From the NCBI GenBank assembly GCA_945901615.1, contig CAMDLI010000007.1:1-51824 (forward strand): a stretch of 51,824 nucleotides of DNA, in the 5' to 3' direction. The notes under the pieces are model-generated. The model searched no databases, had not been told where the DNA came from, and worked only from the letters and a program-made list of their open reading frames with translations. The position numbers and the translations under genes were made by a program. This stretch comes from Spirosoma fluviale (GTDB lineage: Bacteria; Bacteroidota; Bacteroidia; Cytophagales; Cyclobacteriaceae). Shown one piece after another: positions 1-9,411 of this stretch. Position 1 is the stretch's first letter, and every line of letters begins with the position of its first letter.

Positions 1-291
1 CTACTACCTTCGTTGGAAATGACTCGGATAAGCACGAGTTTCTCCCATATTTTTCAGGGAGGCTATGCTGCTGGCTACTACAGCTACAAGTGGGCTGAGG
101 TACTGGATGCGGATGCCTTTGAATTGTTTCTAGAAAAGGGGGTTTTCGACACTGAAACATCCGTTTCCTTTGAAAAAAACATTCTATCCGCAGGAGGATC
201 TGAACATCCTTCCCTCTTGTATGCACGATTTAGAGGACGAGATCCTAAACCAGATGCCCTACTTAAGCGTAGTGGATTGGTACTAGGGTAA
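1..291 (+). CDS. M3 family metallopeptidase, C-terminal end (partial)
   Basis: Only the last 96 codons are inside the window; the frame is open from base 1 and ends at TAA 289-291. The peptide carries the hallmark end of M3 oligopeptidases (Dcp/PrlC type): [21 protein letters not shown] followed by [19 protein letters not shown] and DALLKRSG. In this family that region forms part of the helical wall of the substrate tunnel, including the conserved G-Y-x-A-x-Y-Y-x-Y-x-W segment. The zinc-binding HExxH lies upstream of the window. The full protein would be a large peptidyl-dipeptidase or oligopeptidase. It is followed 37 nt later by a same-strand permease gene. The family is certain; the exact subtype is not resolvable from the tail. 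Confidence 0.93.
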   Translation, partial: LLPSLEMTRISTSFSHIFQGGYAAGYYSYKWAEVLDADAFELFLEKGVFDTETSVSFEKNILSAGGSEHPSLLYARFRGRDPKPDALLKRSGLVLG

Positions 292-328
292 TTCACCTAT
301 TTGTAAAACAGAACTTGGGATTAATTCT

Positions 329-1429
329 ATGGCTACTAAAACCCTACAGCTCCCACCGTACCTAAAGGCCTTGGCGGTTTTATCCTTGTTGATTGTGGTG
401 ATTTTTATCCTCATCATTGGAAAGTCAATCCTTATTCCCTTGGCTTTGGCTGCGTTTTTCGCGGTACTCTTTACCCCTATGAGCCTGTTTTTAGAGCGGT
501 ACCGATTTCCGAGGGTACTTTCAAGCCTTATTTCTCTGGTGTTCATGGTAGGCCTAGTGGCCGGTTTGCTAAGTTTTATTGTAAGTAACTTGATTAGTTT
601 TTCTACAGACTTTGCAGATGTATCGGTACGAATAACTACACTTATCCAACAAGTTGACCAGTTTACAAGCACACAACTCGGTTTTCAACAGAAACTAGCA
701 GACCAATTGGATCCGGATGCGCTACTTGGTCTACTCAATAAAAATAGCAGCAGTATTTCTGCTTACGCAATCAATGCCATCGGATCTTTGAGCAGCCTTA
801 TTTTGATTCCGGTATTTATGTTTTTCTTTTTACTCTATCGGGATCACTTGGTTAACGTCCTCATCTCCATTTTTCGAGATGCTGATCCATCCGAAGTTAA
901 GTCACAACTAATCCGCTTAAGGAAAGTGGTGTTGAACTACATCTCAGGAGTAGGTAAGGTGATGGTGATTCTTGCAGTACTCAATATCACCGCTTATTCC
1001 CTAATTGGAGTAGAGCATGCCGTATTTTTCGGGATAATTGGAGCCATTTTAAACATCATCCCTTACGTGGGTCCATTTATTGGTGCTTTACTCCCCATGA
1101 GCTATGCCTTATTGACGATGGACAACCTACTCTCACCTTTGTTAATTCTCGCGGCATATCAAGCCATTCAACTTTTAGAAGGGAATTTCCTAACTCCAAA
1201 AATTGTAGGTAGTCAAGTCAATTTGAATGCATTCCTCACCTTTCTAGGACTCCTACTAGGCGCCTCTATTTGGGGGGTTGCTGGAATGATTTTGATAATT
1301 CCTATCCTAGCGATTCTCCGTGAAATTTTTGACCTTTCCGATTCTACCAAACCCTATGCTTTGCTTTTGGGCGAAGAAGTAAAGGAAAAAAAACCTGAAC
1401 CCCCGCATGATGAAAAATCTGATCAGTAA
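329..1429 (+). CDS. AI-2E family transporter (PF01594), first copy
   Basis: A 366-residue polytopic inner-membrane protein of the AI-2E/PerM (old UPF0118) family. It starts with two close hydrophobic segments (about residues 13-60), has a large soluble loop (about 90-145), and ends with the family-typical helices containing FFGIIGAILNIIPYVGP and the later AYQAIQLLEGNFLTPKIVG block. The C-terminus is a charged KEEK/PEPPHDE tail. Family members are linked to export of small molecules or Na+/H+ exchange; the substrate cannot be read from sequence. The gene overlaps the next gene by 23 nt, which suggests a shared transcript. A second, divergent copy lies at 7123-8217. Confidence 0.93.
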   Translation: MATKTLQLPPYLKALAVLSLLIVVIFILIIGKSILIPLALAAFFAVLFTPMSLFLERYRFPRVLSSLISLVFMVGLVAGLLSFIVSNLISFSTDFADVSVRITTLIQQVDQFTSTQLGFQQKLADQLDPDALLGLLNKNSSSISAYAINAIGSLSSLILIPVFMFFFLLYRDHLVNVLISIFRDADPSEVKSQLIRLRKVVLNYISGVGKVMVILAVLNITAYSLIGVEHAVFFGIIGAILNIIPYVGPFIGALLPMSYALLTMDNLLSPLLILAAYQAIQLLEGNFLTPKIVGSQVNLNAFLTFLGLLLGASIWGVAGMILIIPILAILREIFDLSDSTKPYALLLGEEVKEKKPEPPHDEKSDQ

Positions 1430-2342
1430 AATCCTTCTTTTCATTCCAATCATTTGGATAGGATGCGATAGCATCGATGACCAAAAAGGCAGGTTTCTGC
1501 TCAAAGGCAATAAGAAAATGGAGGAGAATGATCCAAAAACTGCCCTGGGATTTTATGAAGAAGCGATTGCGTTGGATTCCAATTTTAGTGATGCCTATTA
1601 CAACAAAGGGATGGCACACCTGCGATTGAATCAGCTTGAGGAAGCCATACAGGATTTCGGCAAGGCCTTACAGAAAAATCCAACTTATGTGGATGCGGTA
1701 TTTCAGCGAGGTTTGGCTTACTTGGATCTCGGTGCCAATTACAATGCAAAAGAGGATGCATCCCGTATGGTGTCCGAAAGCCCGACCGATTGGAGATCTT
1801 ATTTTTTGGCAGGACTTACCGAAGAGAAACTCAAAAACTATCCTGCAGCGCTACAATCCTTTCAAAAAGCATCGGAACTAGCTCCTAAAAATTCAGACCT
1901 CTTGGTCAATCAAGCCACCATTTACTTTTATCAAAAAGAGTACGAATCCGCCAAGTCGGTATTGGCAAAGGCGGAAGAAATCAATCCCTTGGAGCCAAAT
2001 CTACACAACTTAAGGTCCATGATTTCCTTTGAGGAAAAGGACTACTCAGGAGCAGTTCAGGCGGTAGAAAAAGCAATCGCTTTAGACAATCGACAGGCCT
2101 ATTTTTACAACAATCATGGATTGTACCTACTATATCTTAACCAATTGGAGGAAGGTCTTGCTTTAATCAATCAAAGTTTGGCGATGGATTCCAAAAACCC
2201 TTTTGCCCTTCGAAATAAGGGCATCTATTATACGCTAAATCGCGACAAAGTTACTGCCTTAAGCTATTTGGAAGAATTGGCAGTGAGCCATCCGGACATG
2301 GACTTGGTGCAGGAATACCTAACTAAGGCCAGAGCCTTGTAA
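1407..2342 (+). CDS. TPR-repeat lipoprotein
   Basis: A 311-residue protein. The N-terminus is a lipoprotein signal (hydrophobic stretch about residues 4-18 ending in WIGC, with Cys about 20), so it is probably anchored to a membrane facing the periplasm. The rest is a run of tetratricopeptide repeats, with TPR signatures such as A-x-x-x-Y-x-x-A-I-x-L-D and SDAYYNKGMAHLRLNQLEEA, spanning about residues 30-300. TPR arrays act as protein-binding scaffolds; no partner is evident. Two ATGs occur in tandem at 1407 and 1410. The start lies inside the end of the upstream permease gene (23-nt overlap), consistent with translational coupling. Specific function unknown. Confidence 0.9.
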   Translation: MMKNLISKILLFIPIIWIGCDSIDDQKGRFLLKGNKKMEENDPKTALGFYEEAIALDSNFSDAYYNKGMAHLRLNQLEEAIQDFGKALQKNPTYVDAVFQRGLAYLDLGANYNAKEDASRMVSESPTDWRSYFLAGLTEEKLKNYPAALQSFQKASELAPKNSDLLVNQATIYFYQKEYESAKSVLAKAEEINPLEPNLHNLRSMISFEEKDYSGAVQAVEKAIALDNRQAYFYNNHGLYLLYLNQLEEGLALINQSLAMDSKNPFALRNKGIYYTLNRDKVTALSYLEELAVSHPDMDLVQEYLTKARAL

Positions 2343-2370
2343 AAATCAGAATCAAAAATTGAAACTAAAA

Positions 2371-2398
2371 AAGCCGTAATGAATAAACATTACGGCTT
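2371..2398. terminator. Hairpin terminator between TPR gene and aconitase gene
   Basis: A perfect 11-bp stem, AAGCCGTAATG (2371-2381) with CATTACGGCTT (2388-2398), and a 6-nt loop. On the minus strand it is followed by TTTTAG, so it fits best as the aconitase terminator. It also lies 28 nt after the TPR stop and may work in both directions. Confidence 0.8.
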
Positions 2399-2417
2399 CA
2401 GTTGAATTTGGGTTAAA

Positions 2418-4679
2418 TTATGCTTTTACCTTGATCAAATTCAAGGCACTTCCAGCCTTAAACCATTCGATTTGACCTTGATTGTAGGTATGGTTAGCCG
2501 CTATTTTGTCATGCGTTCCATCCGCATGGTGGAAGACCACCTCCAAGGCTTTGCCTGGAGCGAAGCTGGTTAAGCCGACAATATCAATCACATCGTTTTC
2601 TTGAATCAAGTCGTAGTCTGCAGGGTTCGCAAACGTCAACGCAAGCATTCCTTGCTTCTTCAAGTTGGTCTCGTGGATTCGAGCAAAGGACTTCACCAAG
2701 ATTGCACGAACGCCTAGGAATCTAGGTTCCATCGCTGCATGCTCTCTGGAAGAACCTTCCCCATAGTTTTCATCTCCTACGACAATCGAACCAATACCGG
2801 CAGCTTTGTAAGCACGCTGTGTAGCAGGTACCTCACCATACACACCTGTCAATTGATTTTTCACCGAGTTAGTCGCTTCATTGAATGCATTGACCGCACC
2901 GATGAGCATGTTATTGGAAATATTGTCCAAATGGCCTCGGTACTTCAACCATGGGCCCGCCATTGAAATGTGGTCTGTAGTACATTTTCCTTTGGCTTTG
3001 ATCAACAACTTCAATCCTTTAAGATCCACTCCCTCCCAAGCAGTAAATGAATCCAAAAGCTGCAATCTGTCAGAAGTAGGGGACACCAATACCTGTACAG
3101 AAGATCCGTCTGCAGCAGGAGCCTGATAGCCTGCATCTTCCACATCAAAACCCTTGGTTGGTAATTCCAATCCTCTTGGCTCTTCCAAGCGAACTTGGTT
3201 GCCTTCAGAGTTGGTCAAGGTATCCGTAAGCGGGTTGAAGGTAAGGTCACCAGCAATGGCTAGCGCAGTTACAATCTCAGGAGAGGCAACAAAGGCGTGC
3301 GTGTTTGGATTTCCATCTGCACGCTTTGCAAAATTCCGATTGAAGGAAGTAATGATGGAGTTCTTTTCTTGTTTCTCAGCTCCATGTCTTGCCCACTGTC
3401 CGATACATGGCCCGCAGGCATTTGCAAGGACCACACCCCCCATTTTGTCGAAGGTGTCCAAAAATCCATCACGAGCCACAGTGAAACGAACTTGCTCGGA
3501 ACCAGGAGTGATGGTGTATTCTGATTTTGCTACTAATTTTTTGTCTACTGCCTGCTGCGCCAAGGAAGCGGCTCTAGAGATATCCTCATAAGAAGAGTTG
3601 GTACAAGATCCGATTAGACCCACATCCAATTTTGCTGGCCAACCGTTTTCTCTGACAGCAGCAGCGAATTTGGAAATCGGCCAAGCCAAATCTGGTGTAA
3701 ATGGACCATTAACGTGTGGCTCCAATTCAGAAAGATTGATTTCAATCACCTGATCAAAATACAACTCTGGCTGAGCATATACTTCAGGATCTCCAGTCAA
3801 GTGCTCAGCGATGCCATTGGCCAAGGCTGCTATATCAGAACGGCCTGTACCAGATAGGTAGGCGGCAGATTTGTCATCGTAACCAAAAATAGAAGTCGTA
3901 GCACCAATCTCGGCACCCATATTACAGATGGTTCCTTTTCCTGTAGCAGATAGAGAGCGCGCTCCTTCACCAAAATATTCAACGATTGCGCCAGTTCCAC
4001 CTTTTACGGTAAGGATTCCAGCAACTTTCAAGATCACATCTTTTGCGGCAGTCCAACCGGATAGCTTACCCGTTAACTTCACACCGATCAATTTTGGAAA
4101 CTTCAGTTCCCATGGCAATCCAGCCATCACATCACAGGCATCTGCCCCACCAACACCAATTGCAATCATCCCAAGACCACCTGCATTCGGGGTATGAGAA
4201 TCGGTTCCAATCATCATTCCACCTGGGAAAGCATAGTTTTCCAAGACTACCTGGTGGATAATTCCAGCACCTGGCTTCCAAAAACCAATGCCATACTTAT
4301 TAGATACAGAGGCTAGGAAATCATAGACCTCTTTGTTTTTATCTTTTGCTTTGCTCAAATCTTTATCTGCTCCAATTTCCGCTTGAATCAAGTGATCGCA
4401 GTGAACAGTAGAAGGTACAGCAACTTGAGAGCGACCGGCCTGCATAAATTGCAACAAGGCCATCTGTGCGGTAGCATCTTGCATCGCCACTCGATCCGGT
4501 TGAAAATCTACATAGGAGGTTCCTCTTTTAAAAGCCTGATTAGCAGCTCCTTCACTTAGGTGTGCGTAAAGAATTTTTTCAGTCAATGTAAGCGGTTTGC
4601 CCACCACCTTTCTAGCCGCTGCAATGCGACCTGGTGTTTGTGCATATACCTCCTTGATCATTTCGATATCAAAAGCCAT
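2418..4679 (-). CDS. acn: Aconitate hydratase
   Basis: A 753-residue aconitase of the mitochondrial type, interconverting citrate and isocitrate in the TCA cycle. The three [4Fe-4S] ligands are visible: Cys359 in [11 protein letters not shown], and Cys422 and Cys425 in [11 protein letters not shown]. The 63- and 3-residue spacing matches the mitochondrial enzyme. The C-terminal swivel domain has [15 protein letters not shown]. The ATG at 4679 was chosen because the protein then begins [12 protein letters not shown] as in homologues; an upstream ATG (4745) would add 22 unrelated residues and lie above the predicted promoter. It is monocistronic, with a TAnnTTTG box upstream and a hairpin terminator downstream. 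Confidence 0.97.
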   Translation of the reverse strand: MAFDIEMIKEVYAQTPGRIAAARKVVGKPLTLTEKILYAHLSEGAANQAFKRGTSYVDFQPDRVAMQDATAQMALLQFMQAGRSQVAVPSTVHCDHLIQAEIGADKDLSKAKDKNKEVYDFLASVSNKYGIGFWKPGAGIIHQVVLENYAFPGGMMIGTDSHTPNAGGLGMIAIGVGGADACDVMAGLPWELKFPKLIGVKLTGKLSGWTAAKDVILKVAGILTVKGGTGAIVEYFGEGARSLSATGKGTICNMGAEIGATTSIFGYDDKSAAYLSGTGRSDIAALANGIAEHLTGDPEVYAQPELYFDQVIEINLSELEPHVNGPFTPDLAWPISKFAAAVRENGWPAKLDVGLIGSCTNSSYEDISRAASLAQQAVDKKLVAKSEYTITPGSEQVRFTVARDGFLDTFDKMGGVVLANACGPCIGQWARHGAEKQEKNSIITSFNRNFAKRADGNPNTHAFVASPEIVTALAIAGDLTFNPLTDTLTNSEGNQVRLEEPRGLELPTKGFDVEDAGYQAPAADGSSVQVLVSPTSDRLQLLDSFTAWEGVDLKGLKLLIKAKGKCTTDHISMAGPWLKYRGHLDNISNNMLIGAVNAFNEATNSVKNQLTGVYGEVPATQRAYKAAGIGSIVVGDENYGEGSSREHAAMEPRFLGVRAILVKSFARIHETNLKKQGMLALTFANPADYDLIQENDVIDIVGLTSFAPGKALEVVFHHADGTHDKIAANHTYNQGQIEWFKAGSALNLIKVKA

Positions 4680-4723
4680 CGTTTTGTATAGTTTATAAAG
4701 TAAATGGTTCAAATTTCCGACTG

Positions 4724-4731
4724 CAAATATA
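4724..4731 (-). promoter_or_regulatory. -7 promoter box of aconitase gene (TATATTTG)
   Basis: On the minus strand TATATTTG matches the Bacteroidota primary-sigma -7 consensus TAnnTTTG exactly. It lies 44 nt before the chosen ATG, implying a leader of roughly 35-40 nt. No good TTTG -33 element was found at the usual distance, so the call rests on the -7 box alone. Confidence 0.5.
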
Positions 4732-4864
4732 GGAAAAAGCAACAAAAAAGGTAACGAACATTCCGCTTTCAGGGTTGCCTCAATTGAAAGTAGAGCACCA
4801 AATTAACCTTGGTCAAAACTCATTGAAAATTGGGGCGAAAGAAATCTAGCGTGTAGTTCAGCGT

Positions 4865-5899
4865 TTAGTTGCCTAGGTCACTGAGAAATTGAAGTGTATC
4901 CACTCCATCTGCGTAATCCCAAGGTTGCGGGCATTGTGTTTGGCCAAAAGGAATAATTCCTGGAATACCCAACGTCTGATTCCCAACCACACATTGGATC
5001 TTGGCGTCCAGTTCCTTCAACTTCGTTTTTAGCTCCTGCTCGTCAGTATAAATTTCATAAAAAAGTACCCCTATGGGCGAAACCAAATCACTGGATTCCC
5101 TTAGCAGTAGAAATCCATTGTCTAAGTGCGTCGTACGATTGACCAAGTAAATTGATTTATTGTACTCGTAATTATTGAAGTACTTGTGATGATTTGCCAC
5201 CCAAGAATAGGATTGAAGAGCATCGAGCAGGTCAGTTAGCTGCCCTTGATTTTTGACAAAAACCTTGGATACATTTCTACATCCAAGGCCGAAGTAATCA
5301 AAAAAATCAGCTCCTAAAGCCTCCAAATCTGCTGTAGATTCATCCCCTTGAAGAATGGCTACAGAAGTCCGGTTGGAACGAATCAAGTGCGGATATTTCC
5401 CAAAGTAATAGTTGAAATACCGAGCTGAGTTATCGCTACCCGTGGCGATGTAGGCTTGCTTATTTTTCAGCATTTCTTCGATTTGAATCCGTTCTGAAAA
5501 ACGAGGTTCTATACTTTTCAATTCCTGAATCAACCAAAGCGGTAGCGCAGCATCTTGAGAGCTTAGTTTGATACTTGCCGAATGGCCAGCAATCAATACT
5601 GAAAGGATATCATGAAAGCCTACTGCAGGAATATTCCCTGAAAGCATCAATCCTACTTGCTTGGGTGATACTGGATCGAGAACTGTGTATGGAGCAAGCC
5701 ATTTTTCCAAGGAATGAGCATCTAGCAAGACTTGTATACCCTCCAATGCATGCTCCAAGGAGCGCTGAGTAAACCAAGGATTTTGATTTTCTGCTTGTTG
5801 AAAAAGAGGAATTTTCTCATCCTCAGAAATGTTGGAAATTCGAATTCCTAGTTGAACAAAGGCTGAAATTCGATCAGAAAGCGTAAAATCTGAATTCAT
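4865..5899 (-). CDS. Acyl-CoA reductase, LuxC-like
   Basis: A 344-residue protein resembling the LuxC-type acyl-CoA reductases common in Bacteroidota. LuxC relatives use NADPH and a catalytic Cys to reduce fatty acyl-CoA or thioesters to aldehydes. Visible features are the GLMLSGNIPAVGFHDILSVL nucleotide-site region (about residues 82-101), ATGSDNSARYFNYYFG (about 152-167), and DYFGLGCRNVSKVFV (about 200-214), whose Cys is the likely nucleophile. It is divergent from a ferredoxin gene with a 117-nt gap. The pairing recurs in the phylum, but the physiological substrate is not established here. No lux genes are nearby, so bioluminescence is not implied. Confidence 0.85.
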   Translation of the reverse strand: MNSDFTLSDRISAFVQLGIRISNISEDEKIPLFQQAENQNPWFTQRSLEHALEGIQVLLDAHSLEKWLAPYTVLDPVSPKQVGLMLSGNIPAVGFHDILSVLIAGHSASIKLSSQDAALPLWLIQELKSIEPRFSERIQIEEMLKNKQAYIATGSDNSARYFNYYFGKYPHLIRSNRTSVAILQGDESTADLEALGADFFDYFGLGCRNVSKVFVKNQGQLTDLLDALQSYSWVANHHKYFNNYEYNKSIYLVNRTTHLDNGFLLLRESSDLVSPIGVLFYEIYTDEQELKTKLKELDAKIQCVVGNQTLGIPGIIPFGQTQCPQPWDYADGVDTLQFLSDLGN

Positions 5900-5903
5900 T
5901 TTA

Positions 5904-5911
5904 CAAAGGTA
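5904..5911 (-). promoter_or_regulatory. -7 promoter box (TACCTTTG) abutting the acyl-CoA reductase ATG
   Basis: On the minus strand TACCTTTG, an exact TAnnTTTG match, ends 4 nt before the ATG at 5899. If used, transcription would start at or next to the start codon, giving an essentially leaderless mRNA. No convincing -33 element was seen. Confidence 0.4.
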
Positions 5912-5989
5912 TCCAAAAAAAAGCCCTTGGAATAAATTTAAATTAATTAGTGTGACAACTTTTTTATTGCGAAGGTGTTTAGGAGATTG

Positions 5990-5997
5990 TAACTTTG
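5990..5997 (+). promoter_or_regulatory. Promoter of ferredoxin gene (TAACTTTG)
   Basis: TAACTTTG matches TAnnTTTG. A TTG at 5967-5969 lies 20 nt upstream and could serve as the -33 element. The implied leader is about 15 nt before the ATG at 6017. A TGTGACAA sequence at 5951-5958 overlaps the upstream edge. Confidence 0.5.
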
Positions 5998-6016
5998 AAT
6001 TCTAATTTGACTACCT

Positions 6017-6364
6017 ATGGCAATAATGATAACAGACGAATGCATCAATTGCGGTGCTTGCGAACCTGAATGTCCAAATACGGCAATTTATGAAGGAGGG
6101 ATAGAATGGACCTGGGCTGGAGGCACTAAATTGAAAGAAGTATCTCTTCCAGATGGCAGCGTTGTAGCTGGCACAGACAAACAAACTCCCGTTTCTGATG
6201 AGTTCTATTACATCGTATCAGAGAAGTGTACCGAATGCAACGGCTTCCATGAAGAGCCCCAGTGTGCTGCAGTATGCCCTGTTGACTGCTGCGTTGATGA
6301 TCCGGATCACAGAGAAAGCGAAGAAGTGTTACTTGCTAGAAAAGCATTCTTACACGGCGACTAA
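6017..6364 (+). CDS. Ferredoxin with two 4Fe-4S clusters
   Basis: A 115-residue soluble electron carrier. The first cluster motif is [12 protein letters not shown] (Cys 9, 12, 15, 19). The second is [18 protein letters not shown], with an extended loop between its second and third Cys, as in Alvin/Chlorobium-type 2[4Fe-4S] ferredoxins, followed by VDCC. An insert of about 50 residues rich in acidic and polar side chains separates the motifs. It is divergent from the LuxC-like reductase and may supply it with electrons, which is inference from position only. It has its own promoter box and a strong terminator, so it is monocistronic. Confidence 0.93.
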   Translation: MAIMITDECINCGACEPECPNTAIYEGGIEWTWAGGTKLKEVSLPDGSVVAGTDKQTPVSDEFYYIVSEKCTECNGFHEEPQCAAVCPVDCCVDDPDHRESEEVLLARKAFLHGD

Positions 6365-6386
6365 TTAATAAAAACAACTGAATTGG

Positions 6387-6417
6387 GGCTGTTTCTGGAA
6401 AGGAACAGCCTTTTTTT
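6387..6417 (+). terminator. Intrinsic terminator of ferredoxin gene
   Basis: A 9-bp stem (6387-6395 with 6402-6410, one G-T pair; core GGCTGTT/AACAGCC), a 6-nt loop and seven T residues right after it. Confidence 0.9.
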
Positions 6418-6714
6418 AGTTCAACCGGAACCTACCTAGGGACTTAATTACTTTTTAAGCGGCAATCACCAGATGATGCAAAAGCTATACTGCTAAATCT
6501 CAATTAAATAGCTCTCAAAAAACCCAAAAAAAGACCCGATTTTCACTTCTTTAATTTGTTTAACTTATAGAGGTTTATATCGGATTTAAAACAACTTGTA
6601 CCCTATTTTTTACAGATTTTCAAAAAAAAGCAAGAATTGATTTTGAATTATAAATTGCTTTTAGCTTATCTTAGATGTGATATTTATAAATTCCAAACCT
6701 TAATCCCTAGAACA
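6418..6714 (+). other. Gene-free stretch before DUF3276 gene
   Basis: About 300 AT-rich bases between the ferredoxin terminator and the TTG chosen as the DUF3276 start. No coding frame, RNA gene or clear repeat was recognised. It must contain the promoter of the downstream gene; TATTTTTT near 6606 is a 7-of-8 match to TAnnTTTG but has no good -33 partner. Confidence 0.5.
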
Positions 6715-7044
6715 TTGGAAGATCACCGAGGATACGATAGAGAGGAAATTTTCTCCAAGAAAGTAAAAGCAGGAAAGCGAACCTATTTTTTTGATATCAA
6801 GTCAACCCGTGGTAATGATTATTACCTTACCATCACCGAAAGTAAGCGCAGAATTGATGGAGACAACTTTAGTTATGAGAAACACAAAATCTTTTTGTAC
6901 AAAGAGGATTTCTTCAAATTTGTAAATGCCTTGAATGAAGCAGTAGATCATGTTAAAAACGATTTACTTCCTGACTTCGATTTTGAGCAATTTGAAAATG
7001 AAGATTCTGAAAAGGAACTTGACAATGACTTGCGCTGGGAATAA
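6715..7044 (+). CDS. DUF3276 (Pur-alpha-like) nucleic-acid-binding protein, TTG start
   Basis: A 109-residue protein of the DUF3276 family, a Bacteroidota/Spirochaete relative of Pur-alpha that folds as a PUR repeat and binds single-stranded DNA or RNA. Diagnostic blocks are KVKAGKRTYFFDIKSTRGND, YYLTITESKRR and KHKIFLYKEDFFKFVNALNEA, followed by an acidic tail. Homologues begin MED..., which matches the TTG at 6715 (Leu codon read as Met, then EDHRGYDREEIFSKK). The frame is open upstream to 6637 but has no ATG, and the extra residues look non-family. A hairpin terminator follows. Role probably in nucleic-acid binding; targets unknown. Confidence 0.85.
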   Translation: MEDHRGYDREEIFSKKVKAGKRTYFFDIKSTRGNDYYLTITESKRRIDGDNFSYEKHKIFLYKEDFFKFVNALNEAVDHVKNDLLPDFDFEQFENEDSEKELDNDLRWE

Positions 7045-7091
7045 TCCAGTTGAAAAGCATTAGGGATACACATCCTATTCCAATATATTTG

Positions 7092-7116
7092 AGGAGGCTA
7101 ATGCCTCCTTTTCTTT
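7092..7116 (+). terminator. Intrinsic terminator after DUF3276 gene
   Basis: A perfect 7-bp stem AGGAGGC (7092-7098) with GCCTCCT (7103-7109), a TAAT loop and a T-rich tail. It sits only 7 nt before the next ATG. Confidence 0.8.
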
Positions 7117-7122
7117 TATACC

Positions 7123-8217
7123 ATGCAGCGGTTTTTCGTCTACCTCATTCTATTCTTTGCCACTTTCCTGGTGTTTGGCTGGTATTTTTCTGATATTTCC
7201 CTCTATTTGGTTACCTCTCTCATTCTAGCTGCACTGCTGAGGCCACTTACCAATAAGGTCAATGAAGTCCATATCCTAGGTCAGAACATTCCGCGAGGCA
7301 TCGCTATTCTAGCCTCTTATGCCACTGTTGTTTCTATCGTATTCTTGCTAGGGTTGCTATTCTTTCCATTAATCAATCGCCAAATCATTCTGTTGAGCGA
7401 TTTAGATTTGGACAGCATCTACTTACAACTTGAAGTGCCTCTAGAGAAGCTAGAGCGATTTTTGATGAAGTACCAACTTATTGAGAACAAAAAAGGCATA
7501 CTCCTTGAAGAACTGAGCCTTTCGGTACAATCGGCACTCCAAAAATTTGATATTGGTGGCTTCATCACTGGCGTAATCTCTGTTACCAGCAGCATATTTA
7601 TAGGTACAATGGCAGTGGCCTTTATCACTTTTTTTCTACTTCTCGAAAATGGGCTTCTTCGTCGAAACCTATTAAATCTTATTCCAAATGCCTATTTCGA
7701 GCTATCGGTGGCCACCTTTACCAAAGTTGAAAAATTACTTTCCAATTACCTTTTTGGGTTGCTACTTCAGGTATTGGCTATTTTTCTCCTCGCTGCTTCA
7801 GGCCTAAGCCTTTCGGGAGTCGAATACGCATTGACAATTGCTCTATTTGCGGCAATTGCTAATCTGATCCCGTATGCGGGACCAATCATCGGTACCATTT
7901 TCGGTATCGTGGTGGGCGTTTCTACAGGTGATTTTTCGTCAGACAACGACTACAGCTTTTTGCTTTTTAAGATCATCTCTGTTTTTGCAGCTGTACAAAT
8001 CATAGATAATGTGGTGCTACAGCCTGTTATTTTTTCCAAATCAGTAAAAGCACATCCCCTTGAAATATTTGTTATTATCTTTGCCGGAGCAAAAATCGCG
8101 GGAATCCAAGGGATGATATTTGCCATACCCGTTTACACCATTTTCAGAGTATCGATTTTGGAATTTTACAGAGGGTACAAATCCTACAAAATATTTAAAA
8201 TTAAAGCAACGAATTAA
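7123..8217 (+). CDS. AI-2E family transporter (PF01594), second copy
   Basis: A 364-residue polytopic membrane protein. It has the family layout: paired N-terminal helices (about residues 4-40), another helix near 65-85, a soluble domain (about 90-150), then C-terminal helices with ALFAAIANLIPYAGPIIG and a late VQIIDNVVLQPVIFSKSV block. It is only distantly similar to the copy at 329-1429. Its stop codon overlaps the next start by one base (TAATG at 8215-8219), so YchF translation is probably coupled to it. Substrate unknown. Confidence 0.92.
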   Translation: MQRFFVYLILFFATFLVFGWYFSDISLYLVTSLILAALLRPLTNKVNEVHILGQNIPRGIAILASYATVVSIVFLLGLLFFPLINRQIILLSDLDLDSIYLQLEVPLEKLERFLMKYQLIENKKGILLEELSLSVQSALQKFDIGGFITGVISVTSSIFIGTMAVAFITFFLLLENGLLRRNLLNLIPNAYFELSVATFTKVEKLLSNYLFGLLLQVLAIFLLAASGLSLSGVEYALTIALFAAIANLIPYAGPIIGTIFGIVVGVSTGDFSSDNDYSFLLFKIISVFAAVQIIDNVVLQPVIFSKSVKAHPLEIFVIIFAGAKIAGIQGMIFAIPVYTIFRVSILEFYRGYKSYKIFKIKATN

Positions 8218-9314
8218 TGGCATTACAATGTGGCATAGTAGGCCTTCCCAATGTGGGCAAATCTACCTTGTTTAATGCGCTATCAAGCGCCAAAGCTGAA
8301 GCAGCTAACTTTCCTTTTTGTACCATCGAACCCAATGTAGGCGTGGTCTCAGTTCCTGATGCTAGACTTCAAGAACTGGAAGCACTTGTAAATCCCCAAC
8401 GGGTAGTGCCTACTATCATTGAGTTTGTAGATATCGCTGGGTTAGTGAAAGGTGCTTCCAAAGGTGAAGGCTTAGGTAATAAATTTCTTGCCAATATCCG
8501 GGAAGTAGATGCCATCATACACGTCATCCGTTGCTTTGAAGACGACAACATCGTTCACGTTGCCGGTGGTGTAGATCCCTTGTTCGACAAAGAGGTCATT
8601 GACACCGAACTGCAGCTCAAAGATTTGGAGTCCGTAGAAAAAAAGATTCAGCGCATTGAAAAAATGGCCAAATCTGGAGATGCTAAATCCAAAAGAGAGT
8701 TGGAAACGCTTCTTCAATTTAAGGATGGACTAACTGCAGGCCTCAATGCACGGGCAATTGAAGTGGATAAAGAAGATCTAGAGGCTGTACGAGATCTCCA
8801 TCTGCTCACCATTAAGCCAGTGCTCTATGTGGCCAATGTGGATGAATCAAGTATCCATACAGGCAATACTTTTGTCGATCGACTTCGGGACAAGGTGAAG
8901 GAGGAAAATGCAGAAGTAATCATCCTCTGTGCTGCGATTGAGTCTCAAATCGCAGAATTAGATGATGCTGAAGAAAAAGACATGTTCCTAGATGAATATG
9001 GACTCAAAGAAAGTGGACTGAACCGTTTGATCTACGGGGCCTATTCCCTACTCAATTTGATCACCTACTTTACTGCCGGCGTACAAGAAGTTCGCGCATG
9101 GACCATACGCAAAGGATGGAAGGCTCCTCAGGCTGCTGGGGTGATCCACACCGACTTCGAAAGAGGGTTTATTAAAGCTGAAGTAATTGGTATCGCTGAC
9201 TACAAACAATTTAAAACCGAAGCGGGTTGTAGAGAAAACGGCAAAATATCCATTGAAGGCAAGGAATACGTTGTTCAAGATGGTGACATTATGCATTTTA
9301 GATTTAATGTTTAA
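8217..9314 (+). CDS. ychF: Redox-regulated ATPase YchF (Obg-like ATPase)
   Basis: A 365-residue YchF/OLA1 P-loop NTPase that prefers ATP over GTP and binds ribosomes; it acts in translation and stress responses. G1 is GLPNVGKST near the N-terminus, the G3 region is [20 protein letters not shown], and the G4 position reads NVDE rather than NKxD, which is the family signature explaining loss of GTP specificity. A helical coiled-coil insert (about 125-200) and the C-terminal TGS domain ([24 protein letters not shown]) complete it. Full length. The start overlaps the upstream stop by one base. Confidence 0.97.
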   Translation: MALQCGIVGLPNVGKSTLFNALSSAKAEAANFPFCTIEPNVGVVSVPDARLQELEALVNPQRVVPTIIEFVDIAGLVKGASKGEGLGNKFLANIREVDAIIHVIRCFEDDNIVHVAGGVDPLFDKEVIDTELQLKDLESVEKKIQRIEKMAKSGDAKSKRELETLLQFKDGLTAGLNARAIEVDKEDLEAVRDLHLLTIKPVLYVANVDESSIHTGNTFVDRLRDKVKEENAEVIILCAAIESQIAELDDAEEKDMFLDEYGLKESGLNRLIYGAYSLLNLITYFTAGVQEVRAWTIRKGWKAPQAAGVIHTDFERGFIKAEVIGIADYKQFKTEAGCRENGKISIEGKEYVVQDGDIMHFRFNV

Positions 9315-9411
9315 TTTTTCATTAAAAAATTGTGTAATTTTACGATGTTTACATTAAGCAAGAGTAAAAGATCCTTTGGATCTACATTATTTAATTTTAT
9401 TTTTCAATATC

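Noticed and set aside
4680-4745. Upstream ATG at 4745 as the aconitase start
   Set aside because: The extra residues do not match aconitases and the ATG lies above the predicted promoter box.
4865-6364. Bioluminescence (lux) locus because of the LuxC-like gene
   Set aside because: No luxA, B, D or E homologues are present; LuxC-like reductases are widespread in Bacteroidota.
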